This document shows, piece by piece, positions 1 through 12,678 of a stretch of DNA of 64,000 nt (position 1 is the stretch's first letter; every line of letters begins with the position of its first letter). The notes under the pieces were generated by a model. It made no database searches and had not been told where the DNA came from. It saw nothing but the letters and a program-made list of their open reading frames with translations. Made by a program: the position numbers and the translations under genes. The stretch is taken from the NCBI GenBank assembly GCA_028554795.2, contig JAPYKE020000276.1, positions 1 through 64,000 of the forward strand, written 5' to 3'. Source of the DNA: Sinohyriopsis cumingii. Lineage: Eukaryota > Mollusca > Bivalvia > Unionida > Unionidae.

Positions 1-1308
1 TTGATTTACTTGTAACATAAAACAATTGTAAACTTTACCTAGGTTGATGTGTCAAGTCCTTTGAAGACTGCTTTGGGGGAGCCTACTGTGCTAATCTGCA
101 TAGGTAAAGTGGACAATTCATTTTATGATATAAGTAAATCAAAGAGATGTGTGTTAAGAACAAAAGTTATTGCACAGCAGTGTGCCTCAAATAATAATGT
201 TTAAGCCATCTTTGTTACATTCAAGTTTGTGAACAGCAAATATATTTCTATGATGTCAGATTTTACTTCTTATATAAAATGAAAAGCATGACTATTTCAG
301 TCATCAGGATTGTGTTCAAGTATGATTACTTTTTGAAGGCAAAGTGTCAAAACGCATTTCCTCAGATTCAGGAAACAATGAACTCAGCAAACCTAACTTT
401 CAGAGGTCCTGTTTCATGGAGTTTGACATGAAGAAGCAAAGCAGCAATGGGTAGCATTTCATTCTTTACAGTGTGATACTGCAAACAACATACTGAAGTA
501 AATCATTCTGGAGTATATGACAACCACTGAAATAGCAGTACCACCTGTATGCAACATCAGGGCAAACCAGAACATATTCAATATGCTGAGCTGAACATTC
601 AGATTAGTTCTCTTTATTATTCTTCTTTATCTTGATCTTTTTAAAATACCAGCCATAAATAATGCATGCTTTTCTGAATGATTTTAGCCATGAAATAGAC
701 TGACTGAAAGATAATAATAATCACACATTCTTGTTTATGCAGTTGATTTGTGTTGATAATCACATTAACATCCATACTAGAAAAAAATACTGCTGTATTA
801 CCAGTTCTAAAGGCCACATTAGGCTTGGAAATAGTATATCTCTTTTTCAAAGAAATAGTCAGTCCCAAGTGTGATGTTGGTTTTGTTTTATAGAGACAAG
901 CATAGCTGGCATGTTCAAATAGCATCAGATACAGTTCTGACAATGCTAAGTCTACAAACTATTTGTTTCTTTGTTAAGTGTATTAAATGCCTTAAAGAAA
1001 ATTGACAAGTTATTTTCTTTATTTCGATTCAAATTTCCAATCATTTTCTATAGGCTTATATGAAATGAGAGCTTATTCTCAGTTGGGTTACATTGCTTTA
1101 TATTGGTCATGCACACTGATCCTCCTTGGAATCTCAAAACACACTTACTGAGTCTCACTCCCCCCCAAAAATAAAACACTTTCAGGGACCTCAAAACCTC
1201 AAAACACACTGGGTTTCACTCCGCCTCCCCCCAACTCCAACCCCCACTTTCTGGGATTATGGCAGGTATGTGAAAGAGAGAAATAGAGAGAAAATATGCT
1301 GAAAATAC
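1..1308. other. Host intergenic DNA, no gene seen
   Basis: AT-rich sequence without a convincing reading frame. The only longer frame (minus strand, about 641-943) has no recognisable motif and biased, non-coding-like composition. Nothing else is supported here. Confidence 0.6.
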
Positions 1309-1551
1309 ATTGTCATTTTTCTGTGGAAGTATGTTTGTTCCTCTTGGATCCATGGGTAGATGTTCATATCCAAAAGACTGCTGCTGCATTGCTGGATTAT
1401 GTTGCCTTGGAGGTGTCCCAGTAGTGAAGGGATCTGAAGAGGTATTGATCTGCACAGATGGAAGGCCTAGTCTGAATTCAACTTTTTCATTGGAATCTGG
1501 CATGGTGGTTGCCTGTCCACCACCCAGGTAACCCAGTTTATCATCCTCACT
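1309..1551 (-). CDS. Possible internal exon of an unidentified host gene
   Basis: On the minus strand an open stretch of exactly 243 bases (81 codons) is bounded by an acceptor-like sequence (ttaaattgcag, just right of 1551) and a donor-like GT at 1308-1307. The peptide begins SEDDKLGYLGGGQATTMP and is rich in Pro, Gln, Asn and Gly, unlike the low-complexity frames around it. I do not recognise the family. No neighbouring exon was found in the window, so the gene may extend beyond it or the frame may be fortuitous. The exon call rests only on splice-like ends and composition. Confidence 0.35.
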
Positions 1552-4500
1552 CTGCAATTTAATACTGGGTTATTTAAGATTATGTTTATTGAATGTACAA
1601 TTCAAATTCTCTGTCATCAGACCGAAGCTATTTTAAGTACAGATATCATGCTTTTTATAACTTTTTTACTGAAATTTGTTGGGATGAAACAATATTCCCT
1701 GTGCCTAGTATTAATATGTATTGTGATACACAATTGACAATATAATATATATTGTCACACTTAAGATAAAAACAACTAATAAATCAGGGGCATATTACCA
1801 GGCAAAATGGGCACCTAAGACACAAATGTAAACTTGCCTTGAACTTCTGATTGGAAAGTGAGTATAAATTTACAATGTGAGTTTTAAGATGTTCGCTGAG
1901 TGACAGTAATTTGTAGCTTCTGAGATGCACCTGCAATCCAGCAAAGTAGTTACAGTGTTGTATTCACAGGCAAAATGTAATGAAGGCCTTTGCAGGTGTT
2001 GATATCATTTGTGCCAAGAAAACAACTCTTACACATTCACGAGCATATGTTTTAATTAGCTGATTGACCAATAAAACAGTGCTCATTAATGGAAGATACA
2101 TGTATCATCAATGGGAAATATGGGGACACAATTCAAAACATGACCACATTTCTTAGGGTTTATTTGCCTTCTAGGTCATGACACCATATATTTTGGCCAT
2201 ATGACTACACATGAGCATGGAAAAAACTATTAATTGTAATTTTAACTGACAGGAGTAACTAGACTGCATAACTGGAATTACATATAGGTATAAACAGTTA
2301 AACAACTGATACTAGAACAATTTTATTTTAGTTTTCAAAACTTCACCAAAAATTGACAAAGTCCAAATGATTCAGTTGGACTCAACCCCAAAAATCTAGT
2401 TGTAAAGTTGAGTTTGCTCATCTATAACATCAGTGATCACTGTGATCTGTATAGGTGAACCATGTACATGCTCATGTACATTTATGGTGGTTATTTAAAA
2501 TCAGTTTGGAAGTGTTTTCGACTTTGTCACTTATAGATGATGTTTTAGCAACAACTAAAAATGCTCATTAGAGGTGCATTTTATTCAGCATTTTTACATT
2601 TGCTTAGACTCTTTTGTAATCCCCCACCCTAAATGGATTTTAAAATGAAAAGGTATGAAGGATTGTTATGAGTCTAGGCTCTTACAAAAAGTAACTGGAA
2701 AAAAGTGAAGACAACAAGCTTTGTAAAATTTAACAGATAATTTATTTCCCAAGACTATCAAGTAAAAAATGAGAAAAAAGAACTTATGGTTATATGAATC
2801 AAGTCCAAAAATAATCCAAGAATTAAAAAATAGACTTCCTAGTAATAAAAAATCCTGAATGAAACTGAGTTTGAATCCCGGTGAAATCCAAAATGGAAGA
2901 CGATGATGTCTGTTGTAATCTGTGAAGTGTCAACAGTCTCTTGTTGAATTACAGAAAATATTATTCTAGTTTTTGAATTGTGAATAAATTTCAATAAATG
3001 TCCTTGTCCAAGAATTAATTTAGAGCACTAGTATTTCCAGGGAAAAGAATCACTCGAATTCAAAATAATTTGAAGAAAATAAAATAATTAGTCCAAACTG
3101 GACACAGCATAAACACCTTGATGTCTTGTTTAGGCACGACTGACTATTCTTTCTCAATACATCAGTAATAAGTCTAACTAAGATGCAAAACAGATTCTAG
3201 GATGGGTGTCAACCTTCTAGAAAATTTAGAAGTTTGTAACAATAAACACATGTTTAATAACATGTATGGCTTTGATATCACTTAATGAATCTTACTCTGA
3301 GAAAGACTTTTAAATTTTTTTTTTTAAAAGTTGTCTACTAAAACTATCACTGGTTCTGAATCAAGGGCAGAAACTTGATACAGTGTTTCGATTTTATTAG
3401 TTGTTTATGTCAGAAGTAAAACAATTAGTCAGAACTGAACTCTGTTCTAGACAATATCAAATCCAGTAAACAAAGTTACATTACAATAGCATGTAATAGG
3501 ATTTTTTTAAAATTAAAAAAAAGAAGAAAATAATTAAATTAAATATACATGATGATTTCTGAGACTTAAACTCCTCAAATACATATTATCTTCAAAACTT
3601 GCTATTTTATTATACTATGAAGAGAATAAATATTATGGCAAAATATGCCCTTGCTTTCAGTTCCCTTAAACAACATAAAATTTATGCTGACATAAAATCT
3701 AATGGTTTAGAAGCCAATCTACTGATCAAAATTTTTAAATTTACTGATTTGAGATCCTGGATCTGTCATATGTATGGTACTATGTATGCACTCATTACGT
3801 TTTTGTTGGAAACTGTTATAAAATATCTTGAAAATATTATAAAGATCATCCATTTGAAACTGTTCATGTTGTTAAAATCCCAATGAAGAAGCTGTAAAAA
3901 AAACCTGTGCCATAAAATAACCTGCTACATTACAAAATTCAAAGTGTGACCTTATGTCATGTGACTCTATGTCCTACATGTCTATCAAAACAGTGAAAAT
4001 TGATATTGTAACTTTCTGTCTGCAATTATTGTTCTGTGCATTTCTGTTGTACATTTAAAGTACTGTCACACACCCTATTTTGATGCAGTCATAAATTCTC
4101 AGTTCTATAGAGAAAGTTTCTCTCTACAATGTCACAAGTATAGCATTTATTAAACAATGAGTCACACTGACAGAAACATTTGTTCAAAATCCTATTATTA
4201 TTATTATTATTATAACAAATTAGATACCATGAAAAAACTGCATTTCACTAATTCTCTTTCTTCCAATCATTAAGTTCTCATGAAATTCCTTATCAGCTAT
4301 TCTGACAGGGCAAATAAACTTCTCAGCATAATCAGAATCCAGTCTGCTATTCAATATGTGTTAGAGACATGAATCACGCTAATAACTGCATTAGTAAAAA
4401 CAGTTACAATGGTGTACAACATTACAAAGTTTTATATGGATCTGTCATTACTGATATTCAATGGTGGATATGTGTTATTATTATTTGGTGAAATTTGCAT

Positions 4501-6060
4501 TAACATAATTTCATGCTACATTTCCTAATTAAATCAGCATCCTCTATATTTTTGCTTATTAAAAAGAAATAGTAAGATTTTCTGTCTGATAAATAAGATT
4601 TTCTCTCTGAGAAATGAGCAATTTTACTTTAACAGTAAATTTTCAATCAGTCTTTAAGGAAATTATTATACTTTTTTTATACTTATTTTGACTAATTTAT
4701 TTTTTATAAATTGGTTTGATAATGGTAAGAGCTATAAAAATGAAAATAAAACATTCTCCTGTAACATCTGGTTTTCTGTCTCTAATTAATTGCATTTTAA
4801 AAGACACAAGTTATGAAGGATGCAAAATAGTTCCCAAAAAGTACACTGAGTTACTGATGCTGTCTATATTCACAATTCCAATTAAGTATGGAAAAAATCA
4901 TATGTCAAAGTATTTTTCTTAATCATAAATCAACAAGTTTATCATGATATAAAAAAAATTTTTCAATTTGATTAATTTTGCTTTTGCAACAAAATCTATT
5001 CCAAAATGAAGATTATGAAATACATTTTTACAAAAAGTTTTTAAATGCTAAGTTAAATTTATGTATGTAATTTTTCATATGAACTTGAGTTTTGTATGTG
5101 CTATTGATGTTGCTCTGCAATACATAATTTTTCATAGGTCCATATGCATAACGGTGTACTGGAAGAAAGACTTCTGTGAGATGTAAAATTGGGTGATGGA
5201 ATACACCTCTTTACCACAAGGGGTCATCTGGTTGAAAGTACGTTGTTGAGAAGAGTACGAGGGAATACATCATTGTCATATGTTATCCATACTTTGCTAC
5301 AGTAACTAATGTTTCTGAAGTAATGAGAGATATCACTATGGACTATATTTCTGAAAAGTGTACTAAAGGTGAGTGCTTAAGTGCATCAAAAAAGGAGGAT
5401 TCTATGCAAGATAATATACCCATCCACCATGTGAAATTCTTTTATGTTCAGACATACCATTTTGCACAAAGGTTTATATATGCAATAGCTGAGCAGGTAG
5501 CATGCAATGTCATTGTCCGAAATTACCTCACTGATCTAAATTTAACGATTTTACCCGGGAACAATACTGCAAAGCAGAAGTAGAAACACAATGGTCCCTT
5601 CCACTTGTCTGTAAACAATACTTAACCAATTCAAAATCATATATACAAACCTTTAAAACATCAGTGTTTAGTTATTCTGACTCCAGATAAATGAAATGTT
5701 AGTATGAGTTACAGAAACATACTATCAGCCGATGACGCTACTGTATAGCATAGCAGACGACGATAGACGTGGAAATGCCTCCACAAATCGGCCATTATTT
5801 CCAAATATTGTAGGTAATTTCTGCACGGTCTATTCGGAAATAATTGACTACTTCTGCCATAGAAAGTTATAAAGGCCTAAGGTCACTCTGCGCCATAGTC
5901 ACTAAATAAGTGACTCCACTATCTGGCAATTTACTATCCATTTTTGGATATTATGCCTACTCCGACCAGCTCTGAGGTAGTGTCTGTATGGTAAAAGCAA
6001 CAAACTTAGTTCCAAACATAGGGCTTCATTACTTTGTTAAATTTTATGGCTTATTGAAGG
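1552..6060. other. Host intergenic DNA, no gene seen
   Basis: About 4.5 kb of AT-rich DNA. Open frames at 3599-3886, 4716-4922 and 5323-5583 look like chance frames with no motif. A short (TTA)n tract lies at about 4195-4213. Nothing else can be supported. Confidence 0.55.
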
Positions 6061-6095
6061 CAATTTAATAAATCTTGGAAGTAATTTTAAACTAT

Positions 6096-6400
6096 TATAT
6101 TCTGACTCTACATGCCAGTTTGTTTGTACCCCCCTACCGATTTCGAAAACGAGAACGTTTATTGTGATAAAAAGTGCATAGAACTAAGTCAACTGAATCA
6201 TTGATTTATAACTTGTAACCTGACTGTGACAGGATGGCACTAATGCTTAATCCCCTGACCATTTCATGCTTAATGGACTTTCCATACTAACACGGCACCA
6301 TATTGCGTACACTATGGGCTAGTTTATTTCCATCATACAACATAATGACGTAGTTCATCCTGTTCGGTAACTGCTGATTAATTGCATAAATTACATAACG
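6096..6400 (+). repeat. Left arm of a long imperfect inverted repeat
   Basis: The stretch beginning ctgactctacat, then gtttgtttgtacccccctaccgattt-like sequence, reappears in reverse complement at about 8056-8362. Shared landmarks include the C-rich block, gtgataaaaagtgca, and a segment on a pyrimidine-rich strand ending near taattgcataaattacata. The arms flank the LINE fragment and a third partial copy, so this is probably a non-autonomous DNA transposon or foldback element into which other DNA was inserted. Confidence 0.7.
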
Positions 6401-6890
6401 TTGAGAGTTTGGAATTATATCCCTTAGAAACTATAAATCAATGAATGAATTGACTAAGTTCCTTGCACTATAGTCTGATAATACAAACCCGTTTGTTTGT
6501 ACCCCCCCCCAACCGATTTAAATAATGGAAATCTTTAATGTGATAAAAAGTGCAAGGAACTTTGTCAATTAATTCATTGATTTATAGTTTCTAACCAGAC
6601 TCTGAGTAGAGTAGCCCTAACACCGTCATCTTATGCACGTTTCATGCTTAACAGAAGTTTTCAGTGTAATAGATGGACATGCTCGGATCCAATTCCAGTT
6701 TCTGGACAAGGGGTGTATCACGACTACAAATGTACATACATAAGTCGTCTGTGTCCGATATTTACAATGTCGAATCAAGCAAAGGAAAATAATGACAACT
6801 ACAAATTTGCTTTTCATGTGGATTTAACAAAAGGTTTAATTTCTGTGTTCATGTATGCAGAGGGATATAATTCCAAACTCTCAACTTGTA
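6401..6890. repeat. Nested partial copies of the same inverted-repeat family
   Basis: 6490-6600 repeats the start of the left arm in direct orientation (gtttgtttgta, then a C run and gtgataaaaagtgcaagga). 6425-6480 is an inverted copy of 6540-6600. The sequence ggatataattccaaactctc at about 6862 is the reverse complement of part of 6395-6425. This points to repeated insertion of one palindromic repeat family into itself. Confidence 0.6.
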
Positions 6891-6934
6891 TCTGTAAATG
6901 GAATACACTCCAGCCCAGCTGATCTATGTTATTC

Positions 6935-8056
6935 CACAGGGACTTGTTCTCTTCATTCTGTACACTCAGTCGCTCTCAAGCGTCATAGATCATCATCCAG
7001 TGTCGCACCAATTGTACGCTGTTGACACCCAAATATACAAATCTAACCACCCAACTGAAGTTGATGCTACCATCCAAGGTGTAGAGAGGTGCATTTCTGA
7101 TGTGAAATCATGGATGACATGTAACAAGCTGCAGATGAATGATGATAAAACTGAGGCCATTCTGATCAAAACACAAAGACTTTCTCATTCACATTCTTTA
7201 CCTCAGACAATAAATATCAGCAGCACCAACATTAAATTCGCACAATCAGTACGAAACCTAGGTGTTACTCTGGACAGTACTCTCACATTGCACCATCATG
7301 TCATGAACATATGCAAGGCTGCATATCTTGAGCTGAGACGCATCAGCTCAGTTAGCAAATATCTTTCAGTTGATGTCACTAAAACACTTGTGTGTTCATT
7401 AGTACTTTCAAGACTGGACTATTGTAACTCACTTCTGTCTGGTTCATCTCAATATCTGCTCCAGAAACTTCAACATGTTCAAAACACAGCTGCTCGGGTC
7501 ATACTTAGAGTACCACGATAAGAACACACCTCCCCGCTGCTCTGTACCCTACACTGGCTATCCATTCGATCCAGAATCAAACAAAAAATTTGTTCTCTGT
7601 GCTACGTTTCACTGTCGGACTCTATTCCAACATACCTATCCGACCTCACCCATGTGTACACACCAGCAAGATACTTACGCTCCTCTTCTGACAATCGTAT
7701 ACTCATTATTCCCACTATGAAAACAAAGTCATATGGATAGCATTCTTTTGCATACCAAGGCCCAGCAATGTGGAATGAATTGCCCACTTTACTTAGACAC
7801 AAAGACACAGTGATCACATTCAAGAGGGCTCTCAAAACTCACTTATTTCGACTGCACAAACAAACTTAAAGACCTAATAATGTTTCCATCCTTAAATATT
7901 CTCAGCATGTTTTTTAATGTTTTCTAATTTCATGGTGTTTGTTTTTGTAATATCATTATATGTTTTTTTTATCTTATAGGTGTTGTCTAATGTTGTAAAG
8001 CGCTTAGGGCTTCTTAAGATTAGGCGCTATACAATGTCCTCATTATTATTATTATG
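6935..8056 (+). mobile_element. Non-LTR retrotransposon (CR1/L2-like) 3' fragment
   Basis: The fragment encodes the C-terminal part of a LINE reverse transcriptase and its tail. Recognisable blocks are the DTQIYKS region, the KLQMNDDKTEAILI block, the NLGVTLDSTLTLHHHV block, and SRLDYCNSLLSG followed by QHVQNTAARVI. This order is typical of CR1/L2-type polymerases. A frame change near 7500 leads into the usual LHWLPI/SRIKQKI region and a WNELP block near 7770. The 3' end has the GTAAAGCGCTTAGGG...GGCGCTATACAA pattern and a (TTA)n tail at 8042-8055. The 5' part, including the YxDD catalytic block, is missing or unreadable, so it is 5'-truncated and inactive. Confidence 0.8.
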
Positions 8057-8362
8057 TAATTTACGCAATTATTCAGCAGTTGTCGAACATGATGAAGTAC
8101 GCCATTATGTCGTCTGATGGAAATAAACTAGCCTATAGTGTATGTAATATGGCGCCATGTTAGTATGGAAAGTCCGTTAAGCATGAAATGGTGCAGGGGA
8201 TGTCAGCATTAGTGCCATTGTGGTCACAGTCAGGTTAGAAATTATAAATAAATGATTCAATTGACTTAGTTCTGTGCACTTTTTATCACATTAAACGTTC
8301 TCGTTTTTTAAATCGGTAGGAGGGTACAAACAAACGGAGATGTAGAGTCAGACTATAAGTAA
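8056..8362 (-). repeat. Right arm of the inverted repeat
   Basis: Reverse complement of the 6096-6400 arm, including the C-rich block read here as ggtaggagggtacaaacaaac and the tagagtcagact end. Together with the left arm it encloses the LINE fragment. Confidence 0.7.
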
Positions 8363-8682
8363 CTTTCAAAGAAAAGTGTGTTAATATATGTTTTTGCAAG
8401 CATAATTTTGCCTATGCTTATTGGAGCACTTCCATTGTCAAATCTTAATTTTCGATGATGTGTAGTTTTGCACGTTGTAAAGCTCATCTATTTTGGATGT
8501 TGCTTGTACTTTGCAATTCCATAATGCCAACATAGAAGTGATCGGTTTTCAAAAACAAACCGGAACTTGTGTAGATTGCCCTGAGATATGGTATCTTTGG
8601 ATAAACAGAACATGGTTGCCTGAGCGCAAACAGCAAGGGTTATTGTTTTTGTTGCTGCTGTTGTGGGGTTTAACATCACTTT

Positions 8683-8890
8683 TCAGCACAAGATAGGCTA
8701 TACATGGCAGCCAGTATAAATGGTGGAAGAAGAACCCGGGAAAACCCCGGAAAGAACCACCGACCTACGAGAAGATACTGGCAAGCTTTCTAACACAACC
8801 ACATTGGTCGAATCCGGGACTTGAATCCATGCAGACAGATGTGAGATGGCAGTGAGCCCTTTAGATCACTTGGCCACTAGAAGCCCCTAA
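8683..8890 (-). mobile_element. tRNA-derived SINE
   Basis: Read on the minus strand, the sequence has an A-box-like element (TGGCCAAGTGATCTA) followed about 45 bases later by a B-box-like element (GGATTCAAGTCCC), the internal RNA polymerase III promoter of tRNA-derived SINEs. The distal part (ggctatacatggcagccagtat on the plus strand, about 8694) recurs at about 24530, which supports a dispersed repeat family. It lacks a full tRNA fold, so it is not a tRNA gene. Confidence 0.6.
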
Positions 8891-9490
8891 AGGGGTGGGG
8901 GGGGGACCAAAAAAAATGACGGCTGATTTTTCATCAAGGCCACGTTTTGCAAAATGGGGGCTAAAACAAAAACAAACTTGTGTTAGCCAAGTAGTGTTGA
9001 CTCATTAAACTATCCAAAGGCCAATCCAAGGCTTATATATTGACTAGGGTGGGGGGTCAGACTCCCAAAAATGGGTCGGCAAATTTATCTGACCTAAAAC
9101 AAAAAATAACAAAAGGAAGTTTCCCCGACAAGGCTGAAATGTGTTGGGTATCTCTTAAACCTTGGGTAATTGTTATATTTTTCTTTTTCTATTGCAATTG
9201 TCGGACTGTTTCAGAGTATTTTTCTTTTTCCATTGTGAATGAACGCCCCACCCCCACCCCCGTGAATCGCTTGCGAAATGAAATTTTAATTTATTGTCAA
9301 GCACGCCCTCCCCCCACCCCCACCCCAAGTGAATCACGTGCGCTTTAAAATGAACGCCCGTTGGGGTTCATGGAGGGGCCAGGTAAGTTGCACCTGGTTA
9401 ACTTTTTTACAAGTTTACAATGACCCATTTAAGTATATTTCGTCTTTTGCGAGGCATTGCAGGTTCTCTGCACTATAATAACATCTGTCG
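8891..9490. other. Host DNA with C-rich runs, no gene
   Basis: Contains G- and C-rich low-complexity runs (near 8893, 9245, 9310) in otherwise AT-rich DNA. The frame at 9040-9348 consists largely of translated C-rich runs and is not supported as a gene. Confidence 0.5.
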
Positions 9491-9496
9491 CAAATG

Positions 9497-9596
9497 CCGA
9501 TAATATGTCTACCGCGTTATGGACTCGAACCCATGAAGTCCAATCGAAAGTTTGTCTGAAAGTTCTTGCCACTTCAGCCATTGTCCCACATAAAAA
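9497..9596 (-). mobile_element. tRNA-like SINE head
   Basis: On the minus strand, ATGGCTGAAGTGG (A-box-like) is followed by GGGTTCGAGTCC (B-box-like). The spacing fits a tRNA-derived head. The 3' sequence diverges and no acceptor stem closes, so this is better read as a SINE head than a functional tRNA. It differs from the 8.7-kb SINE. Confidence 0.55.
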
Positions 9597-9693
9597 ATAT
9601 ACTATGAAATAATTCATATGAGCATACACTTACTGAACAGACAGACAGATAATAAACAACACACGTATTTAAATCATATAATTTATTTCTCAA

Positions 9694-10345
9694 GTGGCTA
9701 TATTTAATGCAAAAGGTATATTTCTCCAGCGAATGTACAATAATCAAATTTTACCTGTAAATTCTGGTGAGTTAGCTGATTGGAGTAGATACATATATCG
9801 CATTTATTCCGGTGTTAAGCAGATCAAAACTGATGTAGATTTTAAATTTTTTAACCAGATGGTAGATAAGCAGATTGAACTAGCTAAACAGTGGAGGGAA
9901 AAGTCACAAAAAGAAATAGTGTAACATTGAAAAATCGAGAGAAGAAAGAAAAAAACTGTCTAAAACAAAGAAGGAAAAGAGAAAGGCTGCATCAAAGGCA
10001 CTCGAGCAGCTTTCTCCTGAACCAGCTCCATATGATGAGCCACCTGAAGGAGCGACCGGAAGTGGCATTGCCACTCGCAATAGATGTCATAGGAAACAAG
10101 GCGGTAATATAATCTCTGAATCGCCAGTGATTCAGGATAAACTTTGTCCCAATAACATCCTCGCCGATGTTGATCGACTAGAAATTATTATTGGTGGAAG
10201 ACGAGCCAGCAACAATTCGCACAAAATCATCAATCAAGCAGCTGCTATTTGTCAGTGTTTTTTTTTTTTTACTGGTGGCATCATGGACAGCAGCATCTAT
10301 TGGGCGCTGTTCGATGAAATTACCGACAATTACTATAGTGAGTGA
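9694..10345 (+). pseudogene. Decayed coding region of unknown, possibly virus-like origin (part 1)
   Basis: Two frames join with a shift near 9910. The first begins MAIFNAKGIFLQRMYNNQ and ends in a Lys-rich helix. The second carries a Lys/Arg-rich stretch, a Pro/Glu-rich hinge (SPEPAPYDEPPEG) and a segment with DVDRLEIIIGGRRASNN. Codon use and composition look like real protein, unlike neighbouring frames. I do not recognise the protein. The next segment has a pVI-like helix, hinting that this was a virus-like element, but that link is inference. Confidence 0.4.
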
Positions 10346-10454
10346 TCAATTAGATCGGCAATAACAAAATAACATAATTATACACAATGCCCAATGTAGA
10401 CCTAAAAGTGTCAGGGTGATAAATTCATGATTACCGATTTATAAAATGATCTAA

Positions 10455-10545
10455 GGAGATGGACTCGGCGATATTGTTCAAGGTTTATTCAGAAGGATAG
10501 CCCCAATAGCTATTCCGATTGCAAAACAATTAGGTATGAGCCGCT
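10455..10545 (+). pseudogene. pVI-like amphipathic helix remnant
   Basis: Read in one frame from about 10455, the peptide GDGLGDIVQGLFRRIAPIAI resembles the N-terminal helix of the Polinton pVI-like proteins in this window (HGLGDILKSPFRSVAPVLK). Shared features are the GLGD turn, alternating hydrophobic/basic residues and the APxxxP ending. The match covers about 25 residues only, with no intact gene around it. It suggests a more distant Polinton-type element once lay here. Confidence 0.4.
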
Positions 10546-10740
10546 TAGCCGGTGACATACCAATCTGGTATTTAACATTACCAACCCAGACAACAAAGAT
10601 CCACCAATATGTGGTCCAGAAGTACTTGCGGTACTTAATGCTGTGTCAATGTCATCAGCGCTGCCTCATAAAGTCGTGCATGAGTATGCTACCAGATGGC
10701 ATCATTTTAAACAGGTTAATAATTTATAATTTTAGATATT

Positions 10741-11025
10741 TACAGAAGATCTGCCAAAGGCAAGGTCCTGGGTGACATTGATTTATCCAAATATGCAACA
10801 CGAGATAAAGTTGCTGATCTTTTGCGCCTCGTCGATGTTGACACAAATGAGGTTGTTGTTTTTCAGGGTCAGCAAGGACGGTTAAAGATGAGCAATATCC
10901 CGTTGACAGTTATTATTTTGCGAGTTCCAGGTGCGACCAAAGATAACTTAGTGGTGTTTGCTAAAACCGGTAAAATGAAAAACTCAGAGGAATCACTTCT
11001 AACAATCATGGGAGAGATTACTTGA
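10741..11025 (+). pseudogene. Decayed coding region of unknown origin (part 2)
   Basis: An open frame without an obvious start runs through KGKVLGDIDLSKYATRDK and LVDVDTNEVVVFQGQQGRL to a TGA at 11023. Composition is protein-like and acidic/basic balanced. No family recognised. It lies in the same strand and spacing as the preceding remnants and is probably part of the same dead element. Confidence 0.35.
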
Positions 11026-11099
11026 CATATCAGGAAACTAAAGATATTATGTATGGGAGCTCAGCATGAGCAGAAATACAATTAAAATGCCAGAGAACC

Positions 11100-11266
11100 A
11101 AAATCAGACGATGACGTGGCAACAAAAAAATACGTGGACAACAACAACACCACAATCACAACTGAGGTCAGTAAATGTGTTGCTAAAGCCGGTGATGCAA
11201 ATTTGGATAAAATACCTCAGTTTGTTTTAAAACTCCAGGAATTTCTTCTGGATGACATGTTCTGAT
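11100..11266 (+). pseudogene. Decayed coding region with ATKKYVD motif
   Basis: The frame contains DDVATKKYVDNNNTTITTEV and ends LQEFLLDDMF at a TGA. An A(T/S)KxYVD segment followed by a helical stretch is common in viral fibre-like and related virus/transposon proteins. This is weak, motif-level evidence only. Confidence 0.3.
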
Positions 11267-11270
11267 GAAG

Positions 11271-12289
11271 ACCATACACTCTTCATCCTCTTTGTTTAAG
11301 ACTGATATTCGTCTTGCATGAATTGCATTTTCTGCATCTGTAAAAGAGAAAATATGTAAATTAATCAATTGGGACCCTAATGTTAGTAATTTACAACAAA
11401 CTCTCCGAGTTCCTTCTGAACATGACCCTGGAAAATTATAAAGGATTCTCCAGTCTTAGAAACATGATATGATCAGTCTTTAAGGCGTGTTATCATCAAA
11501 TCAGATGCCCACACAACCTTATGTATTGATACTTAAACATCATTAACTTTTTTCATTTAGATACGTTACTCCGGATTCATCAAAATATCTTGTTATGAAA
11601 AACATCTTGTTAATTTTCACAAAGCCAGTGCATATGGTGTCAGTTATTGAAATTTTGTGAACATTGTTGTTATTCGGTAAAATTCTTTGCAAAAGACTGA
11701 TCCGTAACGTTCTTGATTTGGTTTCTGTTGTACTTTTAAACGGAACGAAATAAATTATTTACCACATAACAGTATAAATATTGCCTCAAATACGTGCTGA
11801 TCTGATTCAGGTTTCTGAAATTTGCCAGTGTTTCCTTCTGGAACTATTCATAAAAAAATGTTTTGTAATCTATACCTGGTCTAAAATTTAAATCTAATTA
11901 TTCAAAATATGGGTAGATAGGTCCTCCAATATTCCAATATCCATTGATGTACCATTGTGTTATATAGTCCATATTGTGTAATACACTCAGCACTGGATTT
12001 TTTTCTCTCAAAATGGCAACATATGAAAGATTTAAAAGTATAAATTATTATTAGTTCTTATGTGGTAGTTGTTCCAATATTTCAGAGTGAACCCCGTCTG
12101 TTGTATGATTCACATTGTTACACGCACGCCAGACTTTAATGATGTAACATTCTTATGAAAAGGATCTTTATTAGTGTAATTATGTCTTCATTCTTCTGTT
12201 CTTCTGTTTGTAAAAATAAAGAAAAGCATTCCCTCCTATACAATTTTTTTTTACCCCTCATAAAAATACTGTTTCATTTTGAGTTTAGT

Positions 12290-12370
<81 letters not shown>

Positions 12371-12678
12371 ATATATGTTTAAGGTAAATCTCAATCATTG
12401 AACCAACCCAATTATGTACACAGAGTAGAATGTTGAGCCTCTAATTTTGTTCCCGTAAATACGAATGTTTGAAAATGTATTGGTCAACTTCAGGCACAGA
12501 TAAATAGCATAAGGAGTGAAGAAAACTAAGTCATATATTTAATCAAATTTCTTAATAAATTTGAACCAGAGAATTGTGAAAAAGCCTTGCGTTGTAGCTG
12601 CAATTGTCTACATCGCTTTTTAAAAAATGCTTATCAGAAACCACATTGGAAAAAAAAGACTTGATAAGTTACGTCAAC
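11271..12678. repeat. Host intergenic DNA with (AT)n microsatellite
   Basis: AT-rich DNA with a pure (TA)n tract at about 12294-12369. The frame at 12155-12382 is mainly translation of that tract. No gene is seen. The last six bases before Polinton A are gtcaac (12673-12678). Confidence 0.7.

Noticed and set aside
1310..1531. Plus-strand Cys-rich frame
   Set aside because: Antisense of the more protein-like minus-strand exon candidate, without splice or start support.
9497..9596. Functional tRNA gene
   Set aside because: A and B boxes are present but no complete cloverleaf or acceptor stem could be formed by eye.
10721..10741. Tiny intron (GT...AG, about 21 bases)
   Set aside because: Far below usable intron length; the region is better explained as a decayed gene with frameshifts.
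12155..12382. 75-aa frame ending in IYIYIY
   Set aside because: Translation of the (TA)n microsatellite.
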